DNA of 64,000 bases from Pseudo-nitzschia pungens (GCA_037355855.1 CM074758.1:4871001-4935000), one strand, 5' to 3'; positions 19,567 through 31,300 are shown, numbered from the stretch's first letter. Notes: generated by a model from the letters alone, not told the origin. Numbers and translations are program-made.

Positions 19567-20613
19567 ATGGCAGGCATCTACAGAGAACCACCTGTCTCCT
19601 ATAAGAGCTCTTTCGACAGCTCCAAGCCCAAACTAATCACACTCTCGGTCTACGACAATGCCGATCATTCCGATAGCGTCAAAATCCCCCTCTTCACCGA
19701 CAAAGGAGGACTAGAAGAGCTACTCCACACCGAAGAGGCCTTTCTAAACGCAGCAGAAGATCTAGGTGTACAGGACTCAGCTCTCATTCGATACTTCGGA
19801 CGCTGCTTATGTGTTAACGCGCAAACCGAATGGAGAGCCCTGGCACGGAGCACACGACCGAATGGACAAAGATTATATCCACTAACAAGACAAGGATTCG
19901 ATTCTGCCTTTGCAGCCTTCATCAAACAATACTGCAACGCTGAAGACGCCAGAGACCTGATGCACATATATCTCCGGAGCCCGGCATGCAAGAAGAAGGT
20001 GGAGTCCACTTGCAAAGACCATAACGATCGACTTCTTACTCTCATGAAATACACAGCCAAACTACATGGATATGTAACCAACCTGGATCACCTCCAGCAA
20101 GTCACCATCCTCCTACACAGTTACCCAAACTCCTGGATCGAAGACTATGTACGCATCCACCAAGGGGTCACTCGCCACACTACGCCTCAGTTCATCGTCG
20201 ACCACATGAGCAGTCTCGACCGGCTCAGCAAACAAAAGAACAACAAGAATAATGGAAGACGTTCCAACAATTCTAATAGTTCAAACAACAACAACAGGAA
20301 GCGCTCTGGCAACCAAAAGAACAACCCCAAGAGCAAAAAGAAATCTAATCCATGTCGGATCCAAGGACACAACCATGATTGGTCTGAATGCCCTAAGAAC
20401 AAGTATTCCAAGAACTACAAGGGGCCCGGCAACAACAACAAAACCCAGGACTCCAATTCCACCACTGAGACCTTCCACACTCAGACTCATGACCTTTCAG
20501 GCAGCAACGAGTCTTTCCAAGCCCACATGAAAGCAGCGATGGACTCATATCACTCAGATTTTGGAGGCCGAACCGAAAGGAGCATCGATGGAGAGCTCAT
20601 TTGGCTCCCATGA
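19567..20613 (+). CDS. gag: Gypsy Gag, 348 aa
   Basis: The ATG at 19567 (MAGIYREPPVSYKSSFD) follows a 120-bp leader. Residues about 30-210 form the capsid-like helical region, with YFGRCLCVNAQTEWRAL and GFDSAFAAFIKQYCNAEDARD. A basic Asn/Lys-rich linker follows (KKNPCRIQGHNHDW region). The segment C-x4-H-x-H-x4-C (CRIQGHNHDWSEC) is a variant zinc knuckle expected to bind RNA. The frame ends with TGA at 20611-20613, directly followed in the same frame by pol. Gag forms the virus-like particle in the cytoplasm. Confidence 0.88.
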   Translation: MAGIYREPPVSYKSSFDSSKPKLITLSVYDNADHSDSVKIPLFTDKGGLEELLHTEEAFLNAAEDLGVQDSALIRYFGRCLCVNAQTEWRALARSTRPNGQRLYPLTRQGFDSAFAAFIKQYCNAEDARDLMHIYLRSPACKKKVESTCKDHNDRLLTLMKYTAKLHGYVTNLDHLQQVTILLHSYPNSWIEDYVRIHQGVTRHTTPQFIVDHMSSLDRLSKQKNNKNNGRRSNNSNSSNNNNRKRSGNQKNNPKSKKKSNPCRIQGHNHDWSECPKNKYSKNYKGPGNNNKTQDSNSTTETFHTQTHDLSGSNESFQAHMKAAMDSYHSDFGGRTERSIDGELIWLP

Positions 20614-23600
20614 TTGCAGAAGCAATCCTCCAAGAGACCCAAGGGTCCACCAAAACCAGCAATCACCTTGCCTCCGGCGCCACAGGCCCTGGATGCCAGT
20701 CCAGCACAGCTGACTGGGATGACGCAAGGAGGAGATCTCCCGGAGAAAAAGGGGAAGGAACCTACAGGATGGAGTCCTGTTGAACGCTTAACAAAGACTG
20801 CAACAGCAGCAAAAACAGTTCGATTCTCCGAAGAGAGCAATACGAACATGGATACGAATCGAATACCGAATCGATCCAAGGGTACAGACGCATCATCGAT
20901 TACTATCGATCCGAATAAGACAGCAGCAGCAATAAACAGACCACTCGTGTCCCTGGCAAGAAATTGGTCCACGGGTACAGCAAAAAATCTCTATTGCAAC
21001 ACCCAAAACTCCAAAGACTACACCAAAGGAGGTGCGCTAGAGCAAAATTATTTAAAGCTGCTGTCGACTACTGGAAATCCAGTAGAACAGGCATCGAATA
21101 AGAGCAACGTGGCTCCTATTCTTTTAACAAAAGTACAGTACATACAAGGCATACCAACGAAAACAAGACCACTACTCGCACTACTAGATAGTGGATCATC
21201 CGGAACTCTAATCAACAAAAGAGCTCTCCCCTTCGGAACACTACCAATCAGAAGCAAGCATCGAGTCATAACTACCACAGCAAATGGGAACTTCGATACT
21301 ACAGAATACATCATCATGAAGAACCTCAACCTACAAGAGTTTGGCAACTACACGATCGACAAACAACAAGCAAGACTCTTCCATTCACCCGACTGCAGAT
21401 ATGATCTAATACTAGGCAGAGACTTCCTCCACCTAGCACAGATCAACCTCCTATTCAAAGAAGGAGCAGTCCAATGGATGGATCGGACTATTCCAATGAA
21501 AGATACATCTCTATACCATGAGTCCGACTACACTACGCTCATGGAAGAACTAGAAGACGCTGAACTCTTTGCTGATGATCTCTCCTTTGCCAATCCATAC
21601 AAGTCCAAAGTTATTCTCGACAGAGCCTACCAAGAAACAGATCCATCCACAGTCGCCAAGCAACAGTCCCACATGTCCACAGCAGAGCAACAACAGTTCC
21701 AAGCCATACTCAGCAAGTACCCTAATGTCTTCAACGGCGAACTAGGAAAGTATCCACACAAGAAGATCTCTCTAAGACTGAAGCCCGGATCCAAGCCCAT
21801 ACACAAGAAGCCTTATCCAGTCGCATACAAAAGAGAAGACCTATTCAAAAGAGAGCTCCAGAATCTTTGCAATGATGGAGTACTCAAGCGATGCACTGGA
21901 CCAGCTGAATGGGCGTTCCCAACCTTCATAGTACCAAAGAAGGACAACAGAGTTAGATGGGTATCAGACTTCAGAGAACTGAATGAACTTCTTGAAAGAC
22001 GTCCTTATCCAATCCCTAGGATACAGGATATCATGAACAAGAGAGGCAAGTACACTCACTTCACCAAGATTGACTTGTCTATGCAATACTACTGCTTTGA
22101 ACTGGATGATGCGAGCAAGAAACTCTGCACCATAGTCACTCCTTATGGTTGCTATGAATATCAAAGACTACCAATGGGTGTCAAAGTCTCCCCCGACGTT
22201 GCCCAGCAACTTATGGAAGATATCCTACAAGACACTGACTGCACTGTCTATATTGATGATATTGGCGTCTGGACTAATGGATCCTTTGACCTCCACATGA
22301 AAACTATTGACAAGATCCTAGACCGGCTCAACCAAAATGGACTCAAGTGCAACCCACTCAAATGTGATTGGGCTGTACAAGAGACTGACTTCCTTGGCTA
22401 TTGGATGACACCTACAGCTGTTAAGCCCTGGCGAAAGAAGATCGAAGCCATTCTACATATGGATCGCCCACGAACTGTGACTCAGGTCAAGTCCTTCCTC
22501 GGCGCAGTAGGATACTACAGAGATATGTGGCCTCGCAGATCTCATGTCCTAGCTCCTCTATTTGATATCACTGGTACGCCCAAGACTCCTCAAGCAGCTA
22601 CCATCAAAGGCAAGCAAAGGAAGGCTCCTTCGACTTTCACTTGGGGACCAGCTCAAGACAAAGCCTTTCAAGAAATGAAAGCAATGGTGGCAGCAGATGC
22701 GCTGAACACCTATCCAGACCTTAACAAGCCCTTCGAACTGTACACCGATGCCTCAGACCTCCAGCTAGGTGCTGCCATAATACAAGATGGCAAGCCCATT
22801 GCATATTGGTCCAAGAAACTATCCGATGCCCAAAAGAACTATACAACCATGGAGAAAGAACTCCTAGCTATTGTACTCTGCTGCAAAGAGTACCGAAAAA
22901 TGTTACTTGGTGGTGTTATCAATGTATACACTGACCATAAGAACCTCACCTTCCGGACACTCTCAGTCCAACGAGTCCTCCGGTGGAGACTATTCCTTGA
23001 AGAATTTGGTGTCAACCTCACCTATGTTGAAGGCAAAAGAAATGTCCTTGCTGATGCCTTCTCCAGGCTACCCCGGATGGATCCACCTACTGTGGGGACG
23101 AAAGAAGCCCTTGGAAAGGGCACTCTTATCGATTTCCTGAAACTTGAAGTCCCCGAACAAGATGAAGAACTGTTTCTAACAGATTTCCCGAACCCATTCC
23201 AGCACTTATGTAATGACGCAGATCAGGAATTATACTCCTGTTTGCTGAACAATGAGTGTCTTATTAACCTTCCAAACAACCAGGACCTGGAATGCCCGGT
23301 CAACTACTCAAACATCTATCTTCATCAGCAAAAAGATCCAACCATCAAGTTCAAGGTTCAATCCAAAGCCTTCTTCTACCAAGAACTAGAGGGAAACAAG
23401 ATACTCTGTTACGCCAATCAAGCCACGCCTGATCGCTGGAGAATCTACATCCCAGCATCCCTTATTAATGATACCATCAAGTGGTACCACCTCCTGTTGG
23501 GTCATTGTGGATCCACCAGATTACACCAAACGATATCAGCCCGGTTCTACGCTGACAACCTAACCAGCCTATGCAAGTCCTACATATGCCCAGATCACTG

Positions 23601-24507
23601 TATCAAATACAAGAATCAGAACGCTCAATATGGCAAATTGCCACCAAAAGAAGCGCCACTATCCCCATTTCACGAAGTACATGTCGACCTAATAGGCCCA
23701 TGGAAAATTACAGCTCAAGGCAAGAACTACAACTTCAAAGCCTTAACTTGTATTGATCCAGTCACAAACCTCTTAGAAATTATCAGAATCAGGGACAAGT
23801 CCTCTCAGCATGTATCAGATCAATTCAAGAACTGCTGGCTATCAAGATACCCAAGGCCTATAAAGTGTGTTCATGACAATGGTGGTGAGTTTCTAGGAGC
23901 TGAGTTCCAAACTGTTCTCAAACAGTATGGGATACAAACCATTCCAACCACAGTCAAGAACCCCCAGTCAAACGCCATATGCGAGCGCGTCCATCACACA
24001 GTAGCTGATATCCTCCGAGTCCTCGTACATGTTAATCCTCCACAAGCAAACACCAGAGCCAGTCAGCTCATGGATAACGCCCTCGCAACTTGCATGCATG
24101 CTTCAAGATGCGCTGTCAATGCTGCCTTACAGGCATCCCCTGGATCCCTTGTATTCAATAGGGACATGCTGATAGACCTACCATTAACTGCCAACCTGTT
24201 GGCGCTACAACAACTAAGACAGCAAGGTATTAACAAAGCCTTGCTCAGAGATAATGCCAAGCGAAAGGAACATACCTTTCAACCCAATGAGAAGGTATGG
24301 ATGCAAGAAGCAGATCCAGACAAGCTGCAGCCTCGCAAGACAGGACCATTCACTATTGCCCAAGTCCATGATAATGGCACTGTTAAGATTCGCAAGACTC
24401 CCTCGATCGTTGAAACAGTTAACGTCCGAAAGTTAACCCCTTACAGAGAGACTCCAACGGACCAGTCCGACTCTTCAGAAAGCTCAACAATCCACTGGTC
24501 AGCTTAA
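20614..24507 (+). CDS. pol: Gypsy Pol: protease, reverse transcriptase, RNase H, integrase (about 1,298 codons)
   Basis: The frame is continuous with gag across one TGA and has no ATG near its start (first codon TTG), so it is probably made as a Gag-Pol fusion. Counting from 20614: aspartic protease at about residue 192 (LLDSGSSGTLINKR); reverse transcriptase with YIDDIG near 546; RNase H with YTDASDLQLGAA near 710; integrase zinc region HCGSTRLHQT to CKSYICPDHC near 964-990; integrase core HVDLIGPW near 1025, HDNGGEF near 1088 and CERVHH, with exactly 35 residues between the last Asp and Glu. A basic C-terminal domain ends it. The frame is intact, with no stops or frameshifts. Confidence 0.93.
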   Translation: MQKQSSKRPKGPPKPAITLPPAPQALDASPAQLTGMTQGGDLPEKKGKEPTGWSPVERLTKTATAAKTVRFSEESNTNMDTNRIPNRSKGTDASSITIDPNKTAAAINRPLVSLARNWSTGTAKNLYCNTQNSKDYTKGGALEQNYLKLLSTTGNPVEQASNKSNVAPILLTKVQYIQGIPTKTRPLLALLDSGSSGTLINKRALPFGTLPIRSKHRVITTTANGNFDTTEYIIMKNLNLQEFGNYTIDKQQARLFHSPDCRYDLILGRDFLHLAQINLLFKEGAVQWMDRTIPMKDTSLYHESDYTTLMEELEDAELFADDLSFANPYKSKVILDRAYQETDPSTVAKQQSHMSTAEQQQFQAILSKYPNVFNGELGKYPHKKISLRLKPGSKPIHKKPYPVAYKREDLFKRELQNLCNDGVLKRCTGPAEWAFPTFIVPKKDNRVRWVSDFRELNELLERRPYPIPRIQDIMNKRGKYTHFTKIDLSMQYYCFELDDASKKLCTIVTPYGCYEYQRLPMGVKVSPDVAQQLMEDILQDTDCTVYIDDIGVWTNGSFDLHMKTIDKILDRLNQNGLKCNPLKCDWAVQETDFLGYWMTPTAVKPWRKKIEAILHMDRPRTVTQVKSFLGAVGYYRDMWPRRSHVLAPLFDITGTPKTPQAATIKGKQRKAPSTFTWGPAQDKAFQEMKAMVAADALNTYPDLNKPFELYTDASDLQLGAAIIQDGKPIAYWSKKLSDAQKNYTTMEKELLAIVLCCKEYRKMLLGGVINVYTDHKNLTFRTLSVQRVLRWRLFLEEFGVNLTYVEGKRNVLADAFSRLPRMDPPTVGTKEALGKGTLIDFLKLEVPEQDEELFLTDFPNPFQHLCNDADQELYSCLLNNECLINLPNNQDLECPVNYSNIYLHQQKDPTIKFKVQSKAFFYQELEGNKILCYANQATPDRWRIYIPASLINDTIKWYHLLLGHCGSTRLHQTISARFYADNLTSLCKSYICPDHCIKYKNQNAQYGKLPPKEAPLSPFHEVHVDLIGPWKITAQGKNYNFKALTCIDPVTNLLEIIRIRDKSSQHVSDQFKNCWLSRYPRPIKCVHDNGGEFLGAEFQTVLKQYGIQTIPTTVKNPQSNAICERVHHTVADILRVLVHVNPPQANTRASQLMDNALATCMHASRCAVNAALQASPGSLVFNRDMLIDLPLTANLLALQQLRQQGINKALLRDNAKRKEHTFQPNEKVWMQEADPDKLQPRKTGPFTIAQVHDNGTVKIRKTPSIVETVNVRKLTPYRETPTDQSDSSESSTIHWSA

Positions 24508-24537
24508 GTATTGGATTCGTTCAATCATGGGACACTA

Positions 24538-24860
24538 TGTGACGGGCTAGCGTAGCTAGTAGTCACGATTGAATAATTAACCGAATCCCATATGGGAATC
24601 GAATATTATATGTATTCAGTCATGAATACATTCTGATATGTATCCCGATTACGACGGTTGAGTCCCAGAAGAAGTTATATGCCTAATCGTGGGAATCAAC
24701 ACTGAATCAACATTTATGGCAGAGCATGCCAAAATGTGGCTATGCTCGCGATCTCAATTTTTATATGTTTTCATTCTTAATCCGCGTAACAATATTTCGT
24801 AAAGTATCTAAACATCACAATTTTCATACCACTCCGATATTTCTACTCTAGACCGTAACA
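24538..24860 (+). repeat. 3' LTR of the complete Gypsy element (323 bp)
   Basis: By eye identical to the 5' LTR, starts 30 bp after the pol stop and is followed by AGAAT. No strong polypurine run precedes it (CATGGGACACTA). Confidence 0.95.
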
Positions 24861-24865
24861 AGAAT

Positions 24866-25470
24866 ATCTTATATAACTGACCTGCTACAAGTTGGGGTAT
24901 GTAGATCTGGTACAGCAAATCCCACAAGAAGGACCCAGGATCTTGTATAGCATCTTGTCTAGCATCCTGTCTAGTAGTGTGGTCCCACCACCTACCCCAG
25001 TACACCAGTTCCATCTATCATCTGTTAGCACCCTGTACATCTTATGATATGGGGTTGCTAAGAGTTGGGGTATGTAGATCTGGTACAAATCCTACTAGAG
25101 AGGCCCAGCATCTTGTCTAGCATCATCTGTTTGGTGTCCTCCTTTTCTTCTACAGGTCCTTCTATATCTTTGTAGCACCCTGTATGCCTTAGTTAGTATA
25201 GTAATCCTGGGCTGCTAAGAGCTAGTACTAGGGTATGTAGATCTTGTACAAATCTTACTAGTAGAGGGAACTAGCATCCTGTCTAGCATCCTGTCTAGCA
25301 TCCTGTCTAGCATCCTGTCTAGCATCCTGTTTTGTATCTACCCCTCTATTCTACTAGTATGGTTCCTTCTATATATTAGCAAGCTGTATATCTTGTAGTG
25401 CAGCAGGACTGATAAGAGCTGGCATATGTACTAGCCATGGTACATCAGCATATCTATCTTACTCCACAGC
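24866..25470. repeat. Dispersed repeat with GGGGTATGTAGATCTGG and CTAGCATCCTGT motifs
   Basis: Related blocks recur here at about 24890, 25065 and 25230, each with a variant of TTGGGGTATGTAGATCTGG followed by AGCATCCTGTCTAGCATC-type sequence. At 25271-25330 the 12-bp unit CTAGCATCCTGT is repeated five times. The same family occurs at 61340-61790. No coding capacity was seen. Confidence 0.75.
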
Positions 25471-26660
25471 CCAATTACTAGATGTGACAGCACCCAATCT
25501 ATAAGGTCCTTTTGACTCTCCTGACTCTTTCACAATTCCCATCAGACATAGGGGGAGGTGTCCCATATGTCAATTTAGATAGGTCATTCTATAGTTTAGT
25601 AGTTATTGTTAGTGTACTACGTATTTCTTAGTGTCTTTCTGCTGATTTTTCGAAAACGGTGTCTGTCCTTTTTCCGCTGCAGCCCTCAAAGTGTGCGCAT
25701 CATTGCTCGATTGCAGACAATAATCTGGTTCATTGTTTTCTGCAGAGTGTGAATTTTAAATTTTTAAATTTATAATTTTCAGGCGGTGTCTGGGTAAGGT
25801 TAGTTAACTTATCTTTCCGAGAAATTATCAACCGTACCAAAATTACAGATACAGGCATGTACAACAATCGAAAAGGGAGGGAATAAACTTCGGTAAGGTT
25901 TACGAAGTAAGTTACGAGTAAGGTTACGAAGTACGAAGTACGAAGTACAAAACAATTACCGTACGGTTCTGTACCGGTACCATTTTTTCAGGGTCAATAT
26001 TCAATTCTGTACCACTTATAATTATTTCTCTTCTTGATTACTAACTACCGGTATGCATGGACAAGAATACGAAAACCATCACTTCATTCTTGCTTATCTC
26101 TCGTTGGCCTTGGTGTGTGTCCAGGGATACGATGCGATACGATACGGCTCTCGTCGCTGCAAAGCGACAAATTTATTCGCCCAAACGAACGAACGCCCAT
26201 GCAGAGTTGAGTTGAGTTCATTTGAGTTCAGTTGCGAGTACGTTGCGTACCATACACCGCCGATCAAACAGGATACGCAACGCAACGCAACGCCAACAAT
26301 CCATGCCCTAGCTAGGAATCCGATCCGATCCCAAATTTTACCGACCAATCGAGTTCAGAGGATTGCAAGGCGACGACAAGGGTGATGAAGGGTACCGGTA
26401 CGACCAATCTTTGCAATGGGGATCCTTGCAACGAAACGAAACGAAACGAAACGAAACGGAAAACGATGCGACAATCCACCGTTCTCCGGGTGGTCTAACG
26501 CATTGGCCGCGGAATCGAGTCCAAAGCATCATTTTTTTTAGAGGGGGAAGGGAATGGAACCAATAATGAAAACGAATGTGAAAAATTAAGCACTCCATCA
26601 ACAACCAGTCGGATGGAAGTATGGTTTGGTTTGGTTCCGGCGCAGCACGGCCCTTCCGGG
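25471..26660. other. Spacer with short microsatellites, no gene seen
   Basis: Contains a (GAAAC)n run near 26430-26460 and GTAAGGTTA/ACGAAGTAC motifs near 25790-25990. Open frames are short and motif-free. Confidence 0.45.
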
Positions 26661-26778
26661 GTAGATGCGATGCGATGCGATGCGATGCGATGCGATTCGA
26701 TTCGATTGGATTCGATTGGATTCGATTGGATTCGATTGGATTGGATTCGATTGGATTCGATTGGATTTGATGCGATTC
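26660..26778. repeat. Microsatellite of GATGC and TTCGATTGGA units
   Basis: Five GCGAT repeats followed by many TTCGATTGGA-type decamers. On the minus strand it reads as SNRIQSN repeats at the end of an open frame, but it lies just beyond a GTGAGT donor-like site and may be intronic. Confidence 0.85.
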
Positions 26779-26785
26779 GACTCAC

Positions 26786-27357
26786 TCGTCCGTAGCTCTG
26801 CCGGCTCGTCAAAGTCGACACAAAAGAGACGCTGTTCGTCGATGAGCTTCTGCAACTCGTCTCTTCCGAGCTGATTGGCGATCTCGTCCGAGAAATTCCA
26901 AAGCTCTTTGGCGACCCGGATCATGACGGAGTCGACCCCATTCAGGAACCGCCGCCTCCGTTCCTCCTCGCTTTCCCGGTTCTTCACGACGCAGTCGGGT
27001 TCGGGGAGGAAATCGTCGGGTCGGGGGATGAGCTCGAGAGCGGGGAGGTACGACTGGGTGACGGTTGTCTCGTACTCCTCTTTCCGTTGGTCGTTTTCGG
27101 ATAACTTCTTGGTCTTGCACATGGTCCTTCTGGTTCCGATGACCCTCTCGATAAATACCTTGACAAGTCGGACGATCTTTTCCTTTTTGTCTGAAAACTT
27201 TGGGAGGGTCACCATCGAGCTTTTTGGGCAGTCCTGCGAGGCTCACGGTTGGATACCGCACGCAATGAACAGAACTACGAGGATGTGCGCGCGCGGTGAC
27301 AGCGAGAAAGAGATAGGGATAGAGAACAGCAGCGGCAACAGCAGCGGCAACAGCAGC

Positions 27358-27388
<31 letters not shown>

Positions 27389-27726
27389 AGAACAACAACC
27401 CCAACAATTCCCGAACCACGAGGCTCAACTTGAGCTTGACTCTGTCTTCTTCCGTTTCGACGAGCTCGAGTTTTTGAAGCCATCCCGTGACCTTGACAAG
27501 TTTTTTTCGAGTCTGTCGGTTTTTGAAGACATGCCTTGGTCTTGACAAGTTTTTCTTCGAGTCTGTCGAGGTTGAGGTTCAGGCTTGTCGTTGTTGTCGT
27601 TGTCGTTGTCGTTGTCGATGGCGTTGCCGATGCAAACGTCGTTGTCCTGGGGTGGAGAGCAAAGGCTTTCGCGCTGGGAATGGTATCGGGAACGGTCAAC
27701 CAAAGGAACCCAACGGCGGGGAGCAA
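26786..27726 (-). CDS. Hypothetical gene, structure unresolved (introns or frameshifts)
   Basis: I do not recognise the family. The best coding part lies at about 26786-27215: MVTLPKFSDKKEKIVRLVKV, then a charged helical stretch with LPALELIPRPDDFLPEPD and ELWNFSDEIANQLGRDEL. It ends at a GTGAGT at 26785-26780 that fits a splice donor. Upstream frames give a possible N-terminus (MLPAVGFLWLTVPDTIPSAKAF, signal-like), a duplicated DRLEEKLVKTKACLQK-type segment whose second copy is shifted by one base in an A-run, and a Leu-rich tract made of CTG-type repeats (27318-27395). An acceptor-like CGCAG lies near 27237. These pieces suggest one minus-strand gene with introns, or a decaying one. Coordinates are approximate and confidence is low. 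Confidence 0.35.
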
Positions 27727-28349
27727 AAGCGCGTGGTGGTGAAGAAAGAAAAGAATGGGGATTCAACGAGATGAAACAAAGAAAGGAAAAATGATGGGAA
27801 AGACGAGAGATCGACTGTCAATCTTGTGGACGACGCCCTCGTCTGCCGTACAGGGAAATAAACATGGTACGGGTACGTAAGCCTTACTACGAGTTACTTG
27901 CGGATTGACATACAATCTTCGTGTACGAAGTGTGCTAGTATTACACTTTGAGGGTCTGTAACAATTGCTACAGTCATCTTCGATCGTATGAACCTATCGT
28001 CATTCTTCAAAAGGCTAGGATGTGAACATGCTTGGCTGATATCTGAGGGAATGAAATTGCACGCAGTGCTTGCTTGCGCTGCAGTAAGCAAAAAAGCCTA
28101 AAAAAGACAGGAGAAAATTATAACAACCCATTAATTGAGGCAATTAATCCAGGCAAAATTAAGGTGCCTGCCAATCATTCACATTGATTCCCCGCGTGAC
28201 TAATAAAAGTATATGGTGCCATCCTTTCAACTAAACAATTCTTGACTTTCGTACCAATACCAACGCGTTCGCCACCAATGGGCTCTGAAACTCAACGAAG
28301 TTGGTCTCGAATCGGCGATGTGGAACTCAGTATTGATTTTCATTAACTC
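27727..28349. other. Intergenic spacer, no gene seen
   Basis: Contains GTACGGGTACGTAAGCC-type motifs near 27865. The right end is the 3' flank of the Pro-Ser-repeat gene. Nothing else supported. Confidence 0.45.
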
Positions 28350-31300
28350 CTAGAAAGAGGTGTTCGCGCTTGGCTTCAGGCTTGGCTTCGCGCTTGGCTT
28401 CAGGCTTGGCTTCGCGCTTGGCTTCAGGCTGGGCTTCGCGCTTGGCTTCAGGCTGGGCTTCGCGCTTGGCTTCAGGCTGGGCTTCGCGCTTGGCTTCAGG
28501 CTGGGCTTCGCGCTTGGCTTCAGGCTGGGCTTCGCGCTTGGCTTCAGGCTGGGCTTGGCGCTTGGCTTCAGGCTGGGCTTTGCGCTTGGCTTCAGGCTGG
28601 GCTTGGCGCTTGGCTTCAGGCTGGGCTTCGCGCTTGGTTTCAGGCTGGGCTTCGCGCTTGGCTTGAGGCTGGGCTTCGCGCTTGGCTTCAAGCTGGGCTT
28701 CGCGCTTGGCTTCAGGCTGGGCTTCGCGCTTGGGTTCAGGCTGGGCTTCATGCTTGGCTTCACGCTTGGCTTCGCGCTTGGCTTCAGGCTGGGCTTCGCG
28801 CTTGGCTTCAGGCTGGGCTTCGCGCTTGGCTTCAGGCTGGGCTTCATACTTGGCTTATCACTTGGCGCGACACTGGGCTTCGCGCTTGGCTTCAGGCTGG
28901 GCTTCATACTTGGCTTATCACTTGGCGCGACACTGGGCTTCGCGCTTGGCTTCAGGCTGGGCTTCGTACTTGGCTTATCACTTGGCGCGACACTGGGCTT
29001 CACACTTGGCTTCATGCTTGGCTTGTCACTTGGCTTATCACTTGGCGCGACACTGGGCTTCACACTTGGCTTCATGCTGGGCTTCATACTTGGCTTATCA
29101 CTTGGCGCGACACTGGGCTTCACACTTGGCTTTATGCTGGGCTTATCACTTGGCTTCATACTTGGCTTATCGCTTGGCTTCAGGCTGGGCTTCATACTTG
29201 GCTTATCACTTGGCGCGACACTGGGCTTCGCGCTTGGCTTCAGGCTGGGCTTCGTACTTGGCTTATCACTTGGCGCGACACTGGGCTTCACACTTGGCTT
29301 CATGCTTGGCTTGTCACTTGGCTTATCACTTGGCGCGACACTGGGCTTCACACTTGGCTTCATGCTGGGCTTCATACTTGGCTTATCACTTGGCGCGACA
29401 CTGGGCTTCACACTTGGCTTCATGCTGGGCTTCGTACTTGGCTTATCACTTGGCGCGACACTGGGCTTCACACTTGGCTTCATGCTGGGCTTCATACTTG
29501 GCTTATCACTTGGCGCGACACTGGGCTTCACACTTGGCTTCATGCTTGGCTTGTCACTTGGCTTCATACTTGGCTTATCGCTTGGCTTCATGCTGGGCTT
29601 CATACTTGGCTTATCACTTGGCGCGACACTGGGCTTCACACTTGGCTTCATGCTGGGCTTCATACTTGGCTTATCACTTGGCGCGACACTGGGCTTCACA
29701 CTTGGCTTCATGCTGGGCTTCATACTTGGCTTATCACTTGGCGCGACACTGGGCTTCACACTTGGTTTCATGCTAGGAACCACGCTGGGCACACCGCTCG
29801 GGGTAGCACTTGGAGACAAACTGGGCACACCGGATGGAGAAACACTGGGGACACCGGATGGGGAGGTCGAAGGAATGGAACTTGGAACCATGCTTGGTGC
29901 AACAGTGGGTTTGGAAGAAGGAGCCGTACTTGGGGATGCGCTCGGAGAAGCTGAAGGTGAGGCGGAAGGAGAAGCACTTGGAGAAGCAGAAGGAGCCTGA
30001 CTTGGGACATCGGATGGCGCCTCACTTTGAGCGATTGCAATCGCTGGTGGCTCTTTCCCTGTCGCTGCTCTAAAGATATCTCCAATGTTTCCTGAGAGAA
30101 TGTCGGCTTCAAGCTGTGCTTTGATGAGTAAAGGGTCAGTTCCGGCCGCAGACTGTTTCTTGGACCACTCTATGAAGACGTCGAAGCACACATTAGTACT
30201 ACCTACGTCGGCACAAACACGAATGGTGACCTCAACGCTAACTGTTGTGGCCAATCTCCTTGCGTCTGTTGACCCCAATCTCCTTCTCGCTACAGATGTT
30301 GCAACCGCTGTGAAATCAGCTTCAACAGTATCGGCGGTTGTGCCAGCCGGGTAGTCGGCCTCGAGGATAGTAGCGGCAGCGGAAGTTTCGGTGGGAGCCA
30401 TCGAGGGAGAAGCGGATGGCGACGCGGAAGGCGATGCAGAGGGTGATGATGATGGAGCATCACTGACACTGGGAGCATTTGAGGTGGACGGGGCATTACT
30501 GAGACTGGGACTGGCACTGGGATATTCGGATTTGGACGGGGCATTACTGAGACTGGGACTGGCACTGGGTGCAACAGACAGGGTTGGACTGACCGATGGG
30601 CTTTGACTGGGAATTGAAGATGGTGTGTCGGACGGGCTTTGACTGGGAATTGCCGATGGTGCGTCGGATGGGCTTGCACTGGGAATTGCCGATGGTGCGT
30701 CGGACGGGCTTGCACTGGGAATGTATGATGGTACGTCGGATGGAACTGTGCTTCCGCCTACGAGTGTTGGGGATGCACTCGGAGTAGCCGATAGGGGTTC
30801 AAAGCAGGCACCACATTTCGCGGGGCAATAATGTAAAACTTTCTTCTTTTTATAGGCCTTTTTGCGACACAGGCTTGTATCGATGTCCGCGCATTTGGTG
30901 CTTACACCCTTGAAGTTGAACGAGACCGCGTCCGTGCAGGAACAACTCAAGTTACAGGAAGCGGGACAACTATCTTTGACCAGCATGTTGGTTGTGCTAT
31001 CCGTCTTGTCGCATCGGCCATTTTGATTTGCTGCGGCCCAGGAACAATCCTTGCTATCATCGTTGTTGTATCGAAAATCGGGGTCGTCACCTTGCTCGCA
31101 GTTGCGTGGGTAAGCACACTTTTTGGTGCAGGTGAGGGGGCAGTAGTGAAAGACCCTCTTACCAGTTGTTTTGTCCTTGATATGACATCTGATTCTACTT
31201 CTTTTCTGTGCTGCCCAACTGCAGTCCTTCTTTTCCTTGCCGTTCAAACGGAATGAGGCATCATCTTCACAAAAATTAAGCTCATCTGCCCGCGACGGGA

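Larger units (their letters stand above)
19124..24860 (+). mobile_element. Complete Gypsy (Ty3-type) LTR retrotransposon, 5.7 kb
   Basis: Two 323-bp LTRs (19124-19446, 24538-24860) begin TGTGACGGG, end CGTAACA and appear identical. They are flanked by the 5-bp target duplication AGAAT (19119-19123 and 24861-24865). Inside are gag (19567-20613) and pol (20614-24507) in one frame, separated by a single TGA. All expected domains are present: Gag with a zinc-finger-like motif, aspartic protease, reverse transcriptase, RNase H, and integrase with intact D,D35E. No conventional tRNA primer site (TGG...) directly follows the 5' LTR. This is the best candidate for an active autonomous element in the window. 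Confidence 0.95.

Noticed and set aside
28360..30000. 546-codon open frame on the plus strand over the KPS repeat
   Set aside because: It is the complement of the 12-bp-based coding minisatellite; the minus frame has a signal peptide and Cys modules, the plus frame does not.
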